Positions 13,001 to 20,965 of a stretch of DNA of 64,000 nt are shown here, one piece after another. The translations under genes were made by a program, and so were the position numbers. The stretch's first letter is position 1. Every line of letters begins with the position of its first letter. Under the pieces are notes generated by a model, which had not been told where the DNA came from, searched no databases, and was given only the letters and a program-made list of their open reading frames with translations. The DNA is taken from the NCBI RefSeq assembly GCF_965363235.1, contig NC_134843.1:92041795-92105794 (forward strand), in the 5' to 3' direction. Source of the stretch: Mytilus galloprovincialis (lineage: Eukaryota > Mollusca > Bivalvia > Mytilida > Mytilidae).

Positions 13001-15910
13001 CTCAGGCTTCTTGAATAAGTTAGACTGTTTGACTGATAACAACTGCCATATTTCTGATTTGGTATTTGACATTTTGAGAAAAATAAAGATTCTTGAACCC
13101 GGTTTTATGGCAAGCCAAATGTCCCGCTTATATGGCGATGTTGAAAATATCCCTAAAATGGCAACAGTACGTGATAGGAATACAGTACAAATACATGCAA
13201 GAACTGTCAGGACAGAAAAATATATTAATGAATAATATAAAAGTACATAACAACATGAAGACCATAGAATAACAACGGACACTTCCTCTGAATCTACTAC
13301 AGAACAGTTGATTTTGGTAGTGTTTGTATATTTTTAATGCAATTATTGGTTATTGCGCGTTTTACAACATTTTCATTTCATCATTGTTAGTGTATGATAT
13401 TAGAGTAAACGAAATAAACTCATCAAAATCGATAAACTCTATGTATATTAAATACCATCTGATTACGGTGAAATTACAAATGATAGTTTCACTGTTTGTT
13501 CTCATAAAATTAAAGTGCAATATTTAAATATAGTCCAAAATCTGGTTTTGGCTTTGAATCCATATTATAAGAGAATATCCTTAGGGAGTTGTATATAAAA
13601 TCCCAAAGTATAGTTATTTTCATACATGTATTTTACATTTTAGATTTGAGACTTGGAGTAAATTTGAGTATTGAATCTTTGCAAGCAATAAAGCAGTATT
13701 GGTACTTCCCTGATATTTCCAGAGACGAAGGTTTGACACTAACATTACATTTGAAGCATTGTCTTTATCTATTTGGATCAACAAGTTTTACCACACCAAT
13801 AAATGAATTTAGATTGTATTTTCGTTCCAGTTTGATGTTTTAATTTGATGCCTTTCTTCTAAACCAACCATATTATTAATATTGGTTATATTCCTATCTT
13901 TCTTTGTACTTGTTTCTTCTGTTTACGTTTTTTTTTTTCACCTTCCTATTTCCATGCGAAACTCCGTCTTAAGTCTGCTTTCTATAAAATGATATCAAAT
14001 TGTAAACCAATATCGTGTTTATTCTATCTTTAAGTATTTTATTTGTAAAAAAAATATTTCAAACATATTTGTCGAATTATTTGAGAGATACCTTAAATGG
14101 AAATAAAATAGATATATATATATATATATATATATATATCAAAAGACAAACAATGAATAAGTAACACGGACATTTTTTTATATCATTTATAGATAAGTCT
14201 TTTTAAAGTCTTTTTATTTTTATATTGCATTAGGAATTTGGGATTTTTTTTAAATACAATTGTATTACCTCGACTATCTTTAAAATATACAGTAAATGTA
14301 ATTTTTTGTTCCTTATTTTATATATTTGCTTTCATACTCATATCTCTGTTATTTCATTTCTTCTAGCAATTGGAAAAATAAAACTCAAAGTTGTAGGATC
14401 ATTTTTGATAAGAAAATCATCCAGTGAAGAAGGAGGGTTTGTTTTAGTTGTGAATGAAACCAAAACAGATAATCTGTGCAACAGCAACAATAATACTGTT
14501 GTTAGAAATTTTTTGATTCATTCAACAGATAGAGGATTAACTTCGATACAAGGCACAGAAACATTTGGTGAGTAGTTAAAATCCGTTATCATAACAAGCA
14601 ATTATTTAATCACCAGCAAGGAATTTTTATTTTAATATCACTTCGGTTTTATCATGTATATCTATTGTATAGTCATTTTATAAAATTTACTGTTTGCAAA
14701 AGTATGAATTATTCTAAATAATAAAGATGTTCTTATCCCAGGCAGAAAACCTTAGCCGTATTTGGCACAACTTCTTCGAACTTATGGTCCTCAGTGCTCT
14801 TCAACTTTGTACATTTTTTGGCTTTCTAACTTTTTTCACATGAGCGTCACTGGTTAGTCATGTGTGGACAAAACCCACGTCTGGCGTATCAAATTTTAAA
14901 CTTGGTACCTTCTGTTAGCTATTATCCGTGTGTTTCTCTGTTCTAATGTTCTCCCTTTTATTTGTATTATAGTCCTGTCATGTAATGTTGTCATTTTAAT
15001 GTTATATTTAACATTGCCATAAAACGGTCAGCTTTGGCATGCCACAAAACCAGGTCCAACCCACCATTTGTTTTTCTTAAAATGTCCTGTACCAAGTCAG
15101 GAAAATGGCCATTTTTATATTATAGTTCGTTTCTGTGTGTGTTACATTTTAATGTTGTGTTTCTGTTGTGTCGTTGTTCTCCCGTTATATATTTGATGCG
15201 TTTCCCTCAGTTTTAGTTTGTAACTCGGATTTGGGTTTTTTTTCCTCAATCGATTTATGAGTTTAGAACAGCGGTATACTACTGTTGCCTTTATTAAATA
15301 TTATCCTTAAATTGTTGTTATATGTGTAATAATGAAAAAGATATCCTACCTTCAAATAAAAAGTTGAATTAAATTTCTGACTCACGTTTTTTTATGTGAA
15401 AATGATCTATTTACGATTATTTGCCGGAAGTCAATAGCAAATATGTTGTGCATTTTCAAGTAAAGAAAACGTTAACAATAATCTCAATTGGACGGTTTAC
15501 AGATGAAAGGCCAGTAATACGAATATAAGATATGATAATGTGTGATAGGATAAATATTGTGCAACATACTGACCCACCAAGGCGTATTACTATCCTTACA
15601 CAACATACAGCCAAGAGACGACTCTTGATAAAGAGGTTTTAACTCCGGGACGGAGGTCTAGGTGAAGATATATGTAAGTGTCGGAGTGTCCTTCAAAATG
15701 TACTATGCAAATGTTTTAAGTATCAGGTCTGCCTAAAAATTTAGTTTATAGTAAGAAGCATATCAACAAAACTCAGATAAGAAAATGATAAAATGTACAT
15801 AAAAATAAATAAGTGTTGTCTTATCTTTTTCAGACAGCATTGTTTCATTAGTTCACTATTATGCTACGACTGATACAACAGACTTGTCGTGTAGACTAGC
15901 CTTACCTTAA
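3627..15910 (+). CDS. B-box / tandem SH2 domain protein, 8 exons
   Basis: Reconstructed exons are 3627-4013, 6743-6812, 7916-8002, 9581-9793, 11862-11939, 13644-13730, 14367-14567 and 15834-15910 (TAA). Every junction has GT/AG and matching phase (0, then phase 1 throughout), giving 1200 nt or 399 residues. Residues 22-60 and 83-114 are two B-box zinc fingers, 130-152 an acidic Ser/Asp-rich linker, about 172-275 SH2 domain 1 and about 298-398 SH2 domain 2. Both SH2 domains keep the FLIRKS form of the FLVRES motif, with the phosphotyrosine-binding arginine at 197 and 323. An in-frame TGA directly before the ATG fixes the start within this exon. There is no RING, coiled coil, NHL repeat or kinase domain. 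SH2 domains bind phosphotyrosine peptides and B-boxes bind zinc and mediate protein contacts; an adaptor role is inference. I know no named family with this order. Transcript support is needed for the joins. Confidence 0.75.
4130..4950 (+). mobile_element. 3' fragment of a CR1/L2-like LINE
   Basis: Within intron 1 of the B-box/SH2 gene the plus strand reads LVNLYLPNRSLWSSSSQLLT, a tyrosine-glycine-basic YGERR segment and FWNKF, the typical C-terminal tail of L2/CR1 reverse-transcriptase proteins. A 3' UTR follows, with the common LINE ending GGCGCTTTATAAATTTTCAT and an ATTATT tail near 4945. It is 5' truncated and decayed. Confidence 0.5.
5808..6080 (+). repeat. SINE-like repeat B
   Basis: Shares ACTGAACTCCGAGGAAAATT, TGTCATATTCCTGACTTG and GGTTTTATAGCTAGCTAAAC with 9896-10185, and more distantly with 5340-5480, 13025-13215 and (inverted) 4655-4800 and 15010-15295. 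No coding frame. Confidence 0.6.
6205..6698. repeat. 247-bp direct duplication
   Basis: ATACGGCTGAATTTATCTAT begins at 6205 and again at 6452; the two copies are nearly identical through ATGACGGGA.ACATAAGTA. It lies in intron 1, just before exon 2 of the B-box/SH2 gene. Confidence 0.75.
6743..6812 (+). CDS. Exon 2: acidic linker
   Basis: A 70-nt exon lies between a pyrimidine-rich AG and a perfect GTAAGT donor. In the phase set by exon 1 it reads 23 open codons rich in Ser, Asp and Glu, then passes phase 1 to exon 3. It resembles a flexible linker and is not a known domain. It is short, so the call rests on the splice signals and phase agreement on both sides. Confidence 0.6.
7530..7812 (+). 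repeat. Interspersed repeat, TATGCCCCACC family
   Basis: TATGCCCCACCTGC...GGTCGAGGTAGTTTTTCATG...GAGGCATCCGTGTAC is shared, inverted, with 43078-43345. It holds the simple tract TCCGTTCTTCTGTTCGTCCG. Intron 2 of the B-box/SH2 gene. Confidence 0.6.
7916..9793 (+). CDS. Exons 3-4: SH2 domain 1, first two thirds
   Basis: Exon 3 (7916-8002) gives the start of the domain, with the motif WFMPDINKTE corresponding to the SH2 strand A / helix A start. Exon 4 (9581-9793) continues with GTFLIRKS and the strand C/D region. Both exons begin after a good AG and keep phase 1. The donor of exon 3 (GAAG then GTTCTA) is weak, but the paralogous exon 6 has the same GAAG/GTT junction, which supports both. The usual strand D histidine is replaced by Thr (VSTYRI). 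An insert carries two tyrosines in an Asp/Pro setting (YDPVYDNP). Confidence 0.75.
9105..9445 (+). repeat. SINE-like repeat A, uninterrupted copy
   Basis: Contains AGCAAGCTATAAAGCACC, ACTAGTGTAAAACCATTC and AATCTATATAAAAATCGAGA. It is the uninterrupted relative of the copy split at 58862/60639. Intron 3 of the B-box/SH2 gene. Confidence 0.6.
9896..10185 (+). repeat. SINE-like repeat B, second copy
   Basis: Close match to 5808-6080 over its length (AGTAAAATCACAAAAATACT through ATGTCAAAAATAGGGG). It starts about 100 bp after exon 4 of the B-box/SH2 gene. Confidence 0.6.
10900..11010 (+). repeat. Old fragment of the composite repeat
   Basis: TTTTAGCCATGTCTGCCATG, then GTTGGCAGGTGGGGTCAGCG and GACACATTTTTAAAACTAGA match the unit segment with GGCGGCCATCTTGG in the composite copies, with many differences. 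It lies in an intron of the B-box/SH2 gene. Confidence 0.5.
11862..11939 (+). CDS. Exon 5: SH2 domain 1, C-terminal helix
   Basis: A 78-nt exon sits between a TTTTAG acceptor and a GTAAGA donor. It reads DTLGSLVFNHTEAQGILPCK and onward, matching the SH2 C-terminal part (SL..LV..H...ADGL...L). It joins exon 4 and exon 6 in phase 1. It lies 2.07 kb downstream of exon 4. Confidence 0.75.
13644..14567 (+). CDS. Exons 6-7: SH2 domain 2, first two thirds
   Basis: Exon 6 (13644-13730, 87 nt, the same length as exon 3) carries YWYFPDISRDE, including the helix A arginine that is absent from domain 1. Exon 7 (14367-14567) carries GSFLIRKS with the binding arginine, then VVRNFLIHSTD, where Asn takes the place of the usual strand D histidine, and TETF. 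Acceptors are TTTTAG and TTCTAG; donors are GTTTGA (weak) and GTGAGT (good). All junctions are phase 1. Confidence 0.8.
14108..14139. repeat. (AT)n microsatellite
   Basis: About 30 bp of uninterrupted AT dinucleotides in intron 6 of the B-box/SH2 gene. Confidence 0.9.
14735..14930 (+). mobile_element. Hammerhead-bearing repeat, decayed copy
   Basis: Shares GCCGTATTTGGCACAACTT, the GAGCGTCACTG entry and GGTACCTTCTGTTAGCTATT with the unit at 17529. The ribozyme core is mutated at several positions (CTGGTTA in place of CTGATGA, AAAA in place of GAAA). It lies between exons 7 and 8 of the B-box/SH2 gene. Confidence 0.6.
15010..15295 (-). repeat. SINE-like repeat B, inverted copy
   Basis: CATGCCACAAAACCAGGTCC, CCTGTACCAAGTCAGGAAAA and GTTTTAGTTTGTAACTCGGA are the reverse of repeat B; it ends AGCGGTATACTACTGTTGCC. 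Intron 7 of the B-box/SH2 gene. Confidence 0.55.
15834..15910 (+). CDS. Exon 8: SH2 domain 2 C-terminus and stop
   Basis: After a TTTTTCAG acceptor the exon reads DSIVSLVHYYATTDTTDLSC, then ends ALP and TAA at 15908-15910. It is the direct counterpart of exon 5 and completes the second SH2 domain, so the protein would end with the domain. AATAAA signals occur downstream (near 16160 and 16814), but none can be assigned with confidence. Confidence 0.75.
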
Positions 15911-17528
15911 TTGAGATAATCTACAAATATTAAGGTACATGGAATATGTCATGCATAACAAACAATTAAACATTTACTGTTAATTCATGTATATTAGCTG
16001 TCAAATTAGTGCATACTTTGAATCGACAAAATATCAATTGAGAACTTATTAAAAACATAAGTGCTTTGTTTATGAAATTAACTTTATATCACAAAATACG
16101 TAGAGAAAACATATTGTACTATTTTCTGTCAGCAGGATAGTCACGATTTTTAATCCAAAAATAAACTTTATATCATAACTCGTAAGAAACTGTTTTACAC
16201 ATGTAAAAATACTGATTTAGTGTTAAAAACGGGAACATATTATACATAAAATGACAACAGGAATCACCAATAAAGCAATAGAATACAACAGATCACTTAA
16301 AGACATTAAATCCTAACGTTTCTACGAAAATCATGTTTTGCAGTACAAAACTATAAATCAATGAAAAAATATGTTATGTCATCCTCAGTACTCTACTGGA
16401 CGTATTAAGAGCATACAGTCTATATTTTTCATTTTCTGTTTGACCGTATCACTTTTATTATACAAGAATGTATAATGACATACCTTCTCAAATGTACATG
16501 TTAACGGATACGACATTAGGTATACTAGGTAACTTTAATTTTATTTCAGTGTATTACTTCGTCTACAAACACAAAATCACATCTATTGTATCGTGTTTGT
16601 ACGCCTGAACATTAATCCCTTGCTGCACACGTCCAGGTAATGCTACCTCGTTACAAATTTAGGATCATTGTTTATTGCTTCCCTATACTGATCGTTGTTC
16701 AAGAACATCTCCCTCAAACGTTTAAATAATATTTTCAATGACCCAAAATCGTAAATGTTGTCGGTCTATTATGATTCCACGTTGTTTCGGTAAACATATT
16801 TTACAATATTATGCAATAAAACTGATAACCATCCACACCATTGTATCTCTTGGTGAGTGTTTTCTCATTGGCAATTATACCACATCTGCTTCTATTTATG
16901 TGTGTAAAACAAAGCCTGTGCATTTATTATGTTAAATCATCGCTATTTGAATATCACCGGGTTTGTGTTAACATGAGCAACACGATGGGTACAAGTGTGG
17001 TGCATAATCTGCTTATTCTTCCTGAAAACCTGAGATACTCCCCATTTTTTATATGATTCGTGTTGCTAAGTCTTTTGTTTTCAATATTCTGTTGTGAACT
17101 GTTGTTTGTTAATGTCTTTTTGTGGTTTTCATATTTTATTATTCTTGAATATTAATGTCCCTTTTCAATGTATTGTGATATAATCTATGAACATATACAG
17201 TGTTGAAAAATACATTATTGGTTTGGCCGAGCTATACAGATAAAGCACTTGCAATGTTTGGGACATATAAATTATCGTTCATTGGTCAAATTTAAAACAT
17301 GTTCACATGCCACACCTGATCACTGTACTCAAAATAATTAAAGAATGTATCTTTTAAGTTATATATAAAGATGATAGTAAAGTTTTAAAACAGCAAATCG
17401 TACCCTTTCGTGGTTATTCAAAATTTAAAACAAAATTACAGCAAACGTGTAAATGAATTCAATCTGATCTACTTGCTATTTGTATTTGTTTTTGTATATT
17501 TAAAACTTAACTTTAATTTAATTTTCTT
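15911..17528. other. Gene-free stretch after the B-box/SH2 stop
   Basis: AT-rich, with only a SINE-like repeat A fragment (16845-16905, inverted). It may hold the 3' UTR of the main transcript (AATAAA near 16160 and 16814). Confidence 0.5.
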
Positions 17529-17722
17529 ATCCCAGACATAGATAACCTAAGCCGTATTTGGCACATTTTTTTGGAATTTTGGATCCCCAATGCTCTACAA
17601 CTTTGTACTTGTTTGGCTTTATAAATATTTTGATATGAGCGTCACTGACGAGTCTTATGAAGACGAAACGCGCGTCTGGCGTACTAAATTATAATCTTGG
17701 TACCTTTGATAACTATTAACTG
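17529..17722 (+). mobile_element. Hammerhead-bearing repeat unit (retrozyme family), best copy
   Basis: This unit of about 190 bp starts near TATCCCAGACATAG and ends GGTACCTTTGATAACTATT. Related copies lie at 14735-14930 and 47735-47915 on the same strand and in part at 43770-43860 and 47525-47580. The hammerhead lies in the last third. No open frame, and no obvious tRNA-type promoter boxes. Confidence 0.65.
17637..17684 (+). ncRNA. Intact hammerhead ribozyme
   Basis: Stem I strand GCGTCA (17639-17644), core CTGACGA (17645-17651; position 7 is free in hammerheads), stem II GTC/GAC with loop TTATGAA (17652-17664), GAAA (17665-17668), CGCGCG as minimal stem III (17669-17674), cleavage triplet GTC ending at 17676, and stem I strand TGGCGT (17677-17682). 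Stem I makes six pairs, two of them G-U. All invariant positions are met. A stem III this short suggests activity mainly as a dimer, as reported for schistosome and retrozyme hammerheads. Confidence 0.75.
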
Positions 17723-18027
17723 TTGAGAACATTTTTGATAATATTCTTTTGGAGTTGCTCGGTTTTCATACATCCCGGCATTGTGTTATTGTGAAGAAAA
17801 AAAAACAGATGAAATATGTTATCACTTTTTCTACCTTTCTAAGGAAGCATTAACATGTTTTAATTGTTGATTCCTTGGTATTTTGTTATTGATATACGAT
17901 AAACTGGGTTGATAGTTTTATATAAAATGCTGGAACTCTTTATTTACTAGACTTACATAATCATGGCATTTTCCATTTTTTTTGGTTTTTTTTGTTTTTT
18001 TTTTTTTTTTTGTTTATGATTTTATAG

Positions 18028-18492
18028 ATTGTTATCCAGTTTCCAAACAGGAAGTACTAGCGTTGAAAAATGAAATTTTACTTGTTGGTGATATTTACTT
18101 TACTTTCTTTAACATGTTTATTACTTTTTATATAGACAATATTCATGTTAAAGTCCGATTTAGAAAATGTCTCAGCTGCTGAAATAGAAAGATTTGAAAC
18201 TTTAATGGAGTAATATAACAACATATAAGTAGATATTAATTATGCTGTTCTTTATTTAAATTGCAGATTTAGAAGGCCTCGCAACCAGATTAGTGCATGG
18301 TTTTATAAAGAACCAAGTACTGTTAAGAATTGTCCTTTAAAACTCGCTGTTGTGCTTACTTGGCTTGGTGGAGGGTATCATTCATTTGTATGAAATTTTT
18401 GAAATCATTGCGTTTTGATATTTCTTATATAACTGTTGTATGATATTGTATATATGATATAAAGGTATATCTGTATGTAAATTTGTAATAAA
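18028..18492 (+). other. Candidate alternative 3' exons of the B-box/SH2 gene
   Basis: Two possible exons follow the main stop. The first, 18028-18087, comes after a long T-rich tract and ATAG, with a GTGATA donor. The second starts at 18267 after TTGCAG, reads 24 codons to TAA at 18338-18340, and is followed by a 3'-UTR-like stretch with AATAAA at 18487-18492. Both are phase 1, like every SH2 exon. The peptides look like degraded pieces of an SH2 domain start (YPVSKQEVLALK) and end (LVHGFIKNQVLL). They could be an alternative C-terminus or the wreck of a third SH2 unit. Confidence 0.35.
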
Positions 18493-18498
18493 AGTATG

Positions 18499-18522
18499 TA
18501 TGTATGTCTGTCTGTCTGTCAT
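18499..18522. repeat. TATG/TCTG microsatellite
   Basis: TATGTATGTATGTCTGTCTG and one further TCTG, directly after the AATAAA at 18487. Confidence 0.8.
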
Positions 18523-19104
18523 TATTAAAATTGTTACATGCAGCTCGAAAATATTTGTTTATATGCATGTTTCAGTTAGTCATATGCGTACAACTAAACA
18601 GAAATAAACAAAAAAAAAATAAAAACTATAATAATTGGAAATTCTAGTTATTTTTGCGGGAAGAAACTTAATTTTTTATTTATAAATATCAAGTAAATAT
18701 AGTTCGAAATTACATATAAATAAAAAAAAACTTCTACTTCTACTATAATTTTTGTACAAACACTAACATATTATTTTTAGGTTAATCCGCAACGATAAAG
18801 GAAATTAAGCTACAGCAATAATGGATTTTGTGATAAAATTATAAAGGAAATTCAGTTAAAATGATACAGAAATTAAACTTTATTGAAAGTCTCTGTAACA
18901 CAGAGATTTGGAAGCTCGTCTATTATATACGTTTTTAGAGTGTTTTTGAGAAAATGACAATAACACTTTATAAATTTGATACGTCCGAAGTACTTTTTTT
19001 TAGATCGAACTTCATCATAAACGTTGAAAGCCAAGGATGTTAAAACAAATCGAAACAATTGAAGAGCTAAATGACAAAACAGGACCAAACAAAAATATTC
19101 AATG

Positions 19105-20095
19105 TTATATAAAAGAGGTACGAAAGATACCAGAGCGACAGTCAAACTCATAAATCGGAAAGAAACTGTGCCATGTCTAAAAATGAAAAGGACAAACAGA
19201 CAAACAAAAGAACACATGAAACAAAACAGAAAACTAAAGAATAAGCAACACGAACCCCACCAAAAACTAGGGGTGATTTCAGGTGATCCGGAAGGGTAAG
19301 CAGTTCCTTCTCCACATGTGGCACCCGTCGTGTTGTTCAAGTTATAACAAATCCGGTAAATAGGGATTGTGGAAGATATCCGATATCATCTGTGAAACGG
19401 TTAGGGAGCTACCATTTGATTTTTATGGGGGGGGGGGGGGGGGGTGGCTAGGATGAAATTTGAAAAAAAAATAGACAGGACAGGAGTTTTGAGTAAAAAA
19501 AAAGTCAGGACGACAATTTAGGTAAAACAAAGTCAGGATAAACTAAAAAAAAAAAAAAAAAAAGCAGGACCAAACAGAGTGAAAAATAAAAAGGCAGGAC
19601 AGAGATTACAGCTAAAAAAAATGCAGGACAAAATTTTTTATCCTAGCCCCCCCATAAAAGTCAAATGGTAGCTCCCTTATTTCATAACGGTCAACCAACT
19701 CGTGATGGCGTCCGTAAATATACGAAGGGATGATTCCAACTTCATCAGTTGGAACTCTTGGTTTAATAGCTTGCTTGTGAGCAGCAACCCTCTATCAAGA
19801 AAATCGTGATAGGAAATACAGGCACGAGAATATCGGATCAATTGGGAGATATATACCCCGTATGCAGGTGCTGCTGGAATGTTGCTACTTTATTGGAAAG
19901 CTGAAATCATCTCTTTTATCGTAAAGTTTTGTTTTCAACTGACCCTCATTGTCAATTTCTAGATGTAAGTCAAGATATGAGGCCGACATAACTATATATG
20001 TAGTATCCTTTATCGCTAGTTCGATGGGATAGATCATCTATATAGCGGAAAGTAAAGTTGAAGGATATTGCTAACTTCTTATCTTTCTTCCTAAG
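19105..20095 (-). mobile_element. Reverse-transcriptase element fossil (3' part)
   Basis: On the minus strand from about 20060 to 19690 the coding remnant includes APAYGVYISQLIRYSRAC and HDFLDRGLLL, a motif set seen next to reverse transcriptases in molluscs (Penelope-like or related; family uncertain). The part 19105-19400 is its 3' tail, shared with 1190-1515. It is broken and is interrupted by a MITE at 19404-19676. Confidence 0.5.
19404..19676. mobile_element. PIF/Harbinger-like MITE with TTA duplication
   Basis: Perfect or near-perfect inverted ends of about 35 bp, GGGAGCTACCATTTGA...TCAAATGGTAGCTCCC, extend through ATGGGGG.../...CCCCCCAT and GGCTAGGAT/ATCCTAGCC. TTA flanks both sides (19401-19403, 19677-19679), the 3-bp duplication of PIF/Harbinger. 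The interior is a run of six GCAGGAC-type short repeats with A-rich spacers. It is inserted in the RT element fossil. Confidence 0.75.
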
Positions 20096-20129
20096 AAGTT
20101 ATAAAATTCGTAAGGGTTCTACGTTTGCT

Positions 20130-20965
20130 GTTAATAGCAGACTCAACAAAAATGAGGAAAAACATCAATAAAAATTTCCCTCTCGATACTGTCTTTTGAT
20201 TGAAAGAAGCTTCCAAGTTTGTTAAAAAAATCCAGGATAGTTTATGAATCTAATAAACGTTTTATAAACTTTAACTGGAGACTGTATGTAATGTTAACTG
20301 GAAGAAAAACTAAGTCCATTTATAAGTAAAATACGGAAAAGGTGATTTTTTTTTTTACAAAATTTACTTCTGAATAATATCTTATGATCAGAAACAAGCT
20401 TTTGTCTAAGTTTGGTAGAAATCCAGGATAGTTTAAGAACATTATAAAAATTTTAAAAACTTAAACCACAGAGTGAATGTTTTGTTTCTGGCAAAAAAAC
20501 TAAGTCCATTTATAAGTAAAATACGGAAAAGTGGAAATTTATTTTTACAAAATTTTCTTCTTGATACTATCTTATGATCATAAACAAGCTTCTGTCCAAG
20601 TTTGGTACAAATCAAGGATAGTTTATGAAAGTTATTAAAATTTTAAAAACTTTAACCACAGAGTGAATGTAATGTTTCCTCGCAGAAAAACTAAGTCCAT
20701 TTATAAGTAAAATACGGAAAAAATGGAATTTTATTTTTACAAAATTTACTTCTGGATACTTTCTTGTGATCATAAACAAGCTTCTGTCCAAGTTTGGTAG
20801 AAATTCAGTATAGTTTAAGAAAGTTATTAAAATTTAAAACACTTTAACCACAGAGTGAATATTTGTGGACGCCGCCGACGACGACGACGACGACGACGCC
20901 GACGACGACGGAATGTAGGATCGCTTAGTCTCGCTTTTTCGACTAAAGTCGAAGGCTCGACAATA
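20130..20965 (+). mobile_element. Tandem-unit repeat with GACGAC tract and hairpin end
   Basis: Three to four units of about 190 bp are marked by CTAAGTCCATTTATAAGTAA near 20308, 20497 and 20690. They are followed by a GACGACGACG tract (20874-20910) and a hairpin end around GTCTCGCTTTTTCGACTAAA. The plan is the same as in the composite repeat at 28338 although the sequences differ. Confidence 0.6.

Noticed and set aside
12902-13282. 126-codon minus-strand frame and 74-codon plus-strand frame
   Set aside because: Lie within SINE-like repeat B and have no domain.
16738-17056. Two overlapping plus-strand frames considered as a third SH2 unit
   Set aside because: No SH2 motif; part is an inverted SINE-like repeat A fragment.
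17529-17722. tRNA gene or tRNA-derived SINE
   Set aside because: No cloverleaf or A/B box; the conserved part is a hammerhead ribozyme instead.
18873-19340. 155-codon open frame on the minus strand
   Set aside because: It crosses the 3' tail of the RT element and flanking AT-rich sequence; no domain, and the composition (Phe/Cys/Leu) is that of a chance frame.
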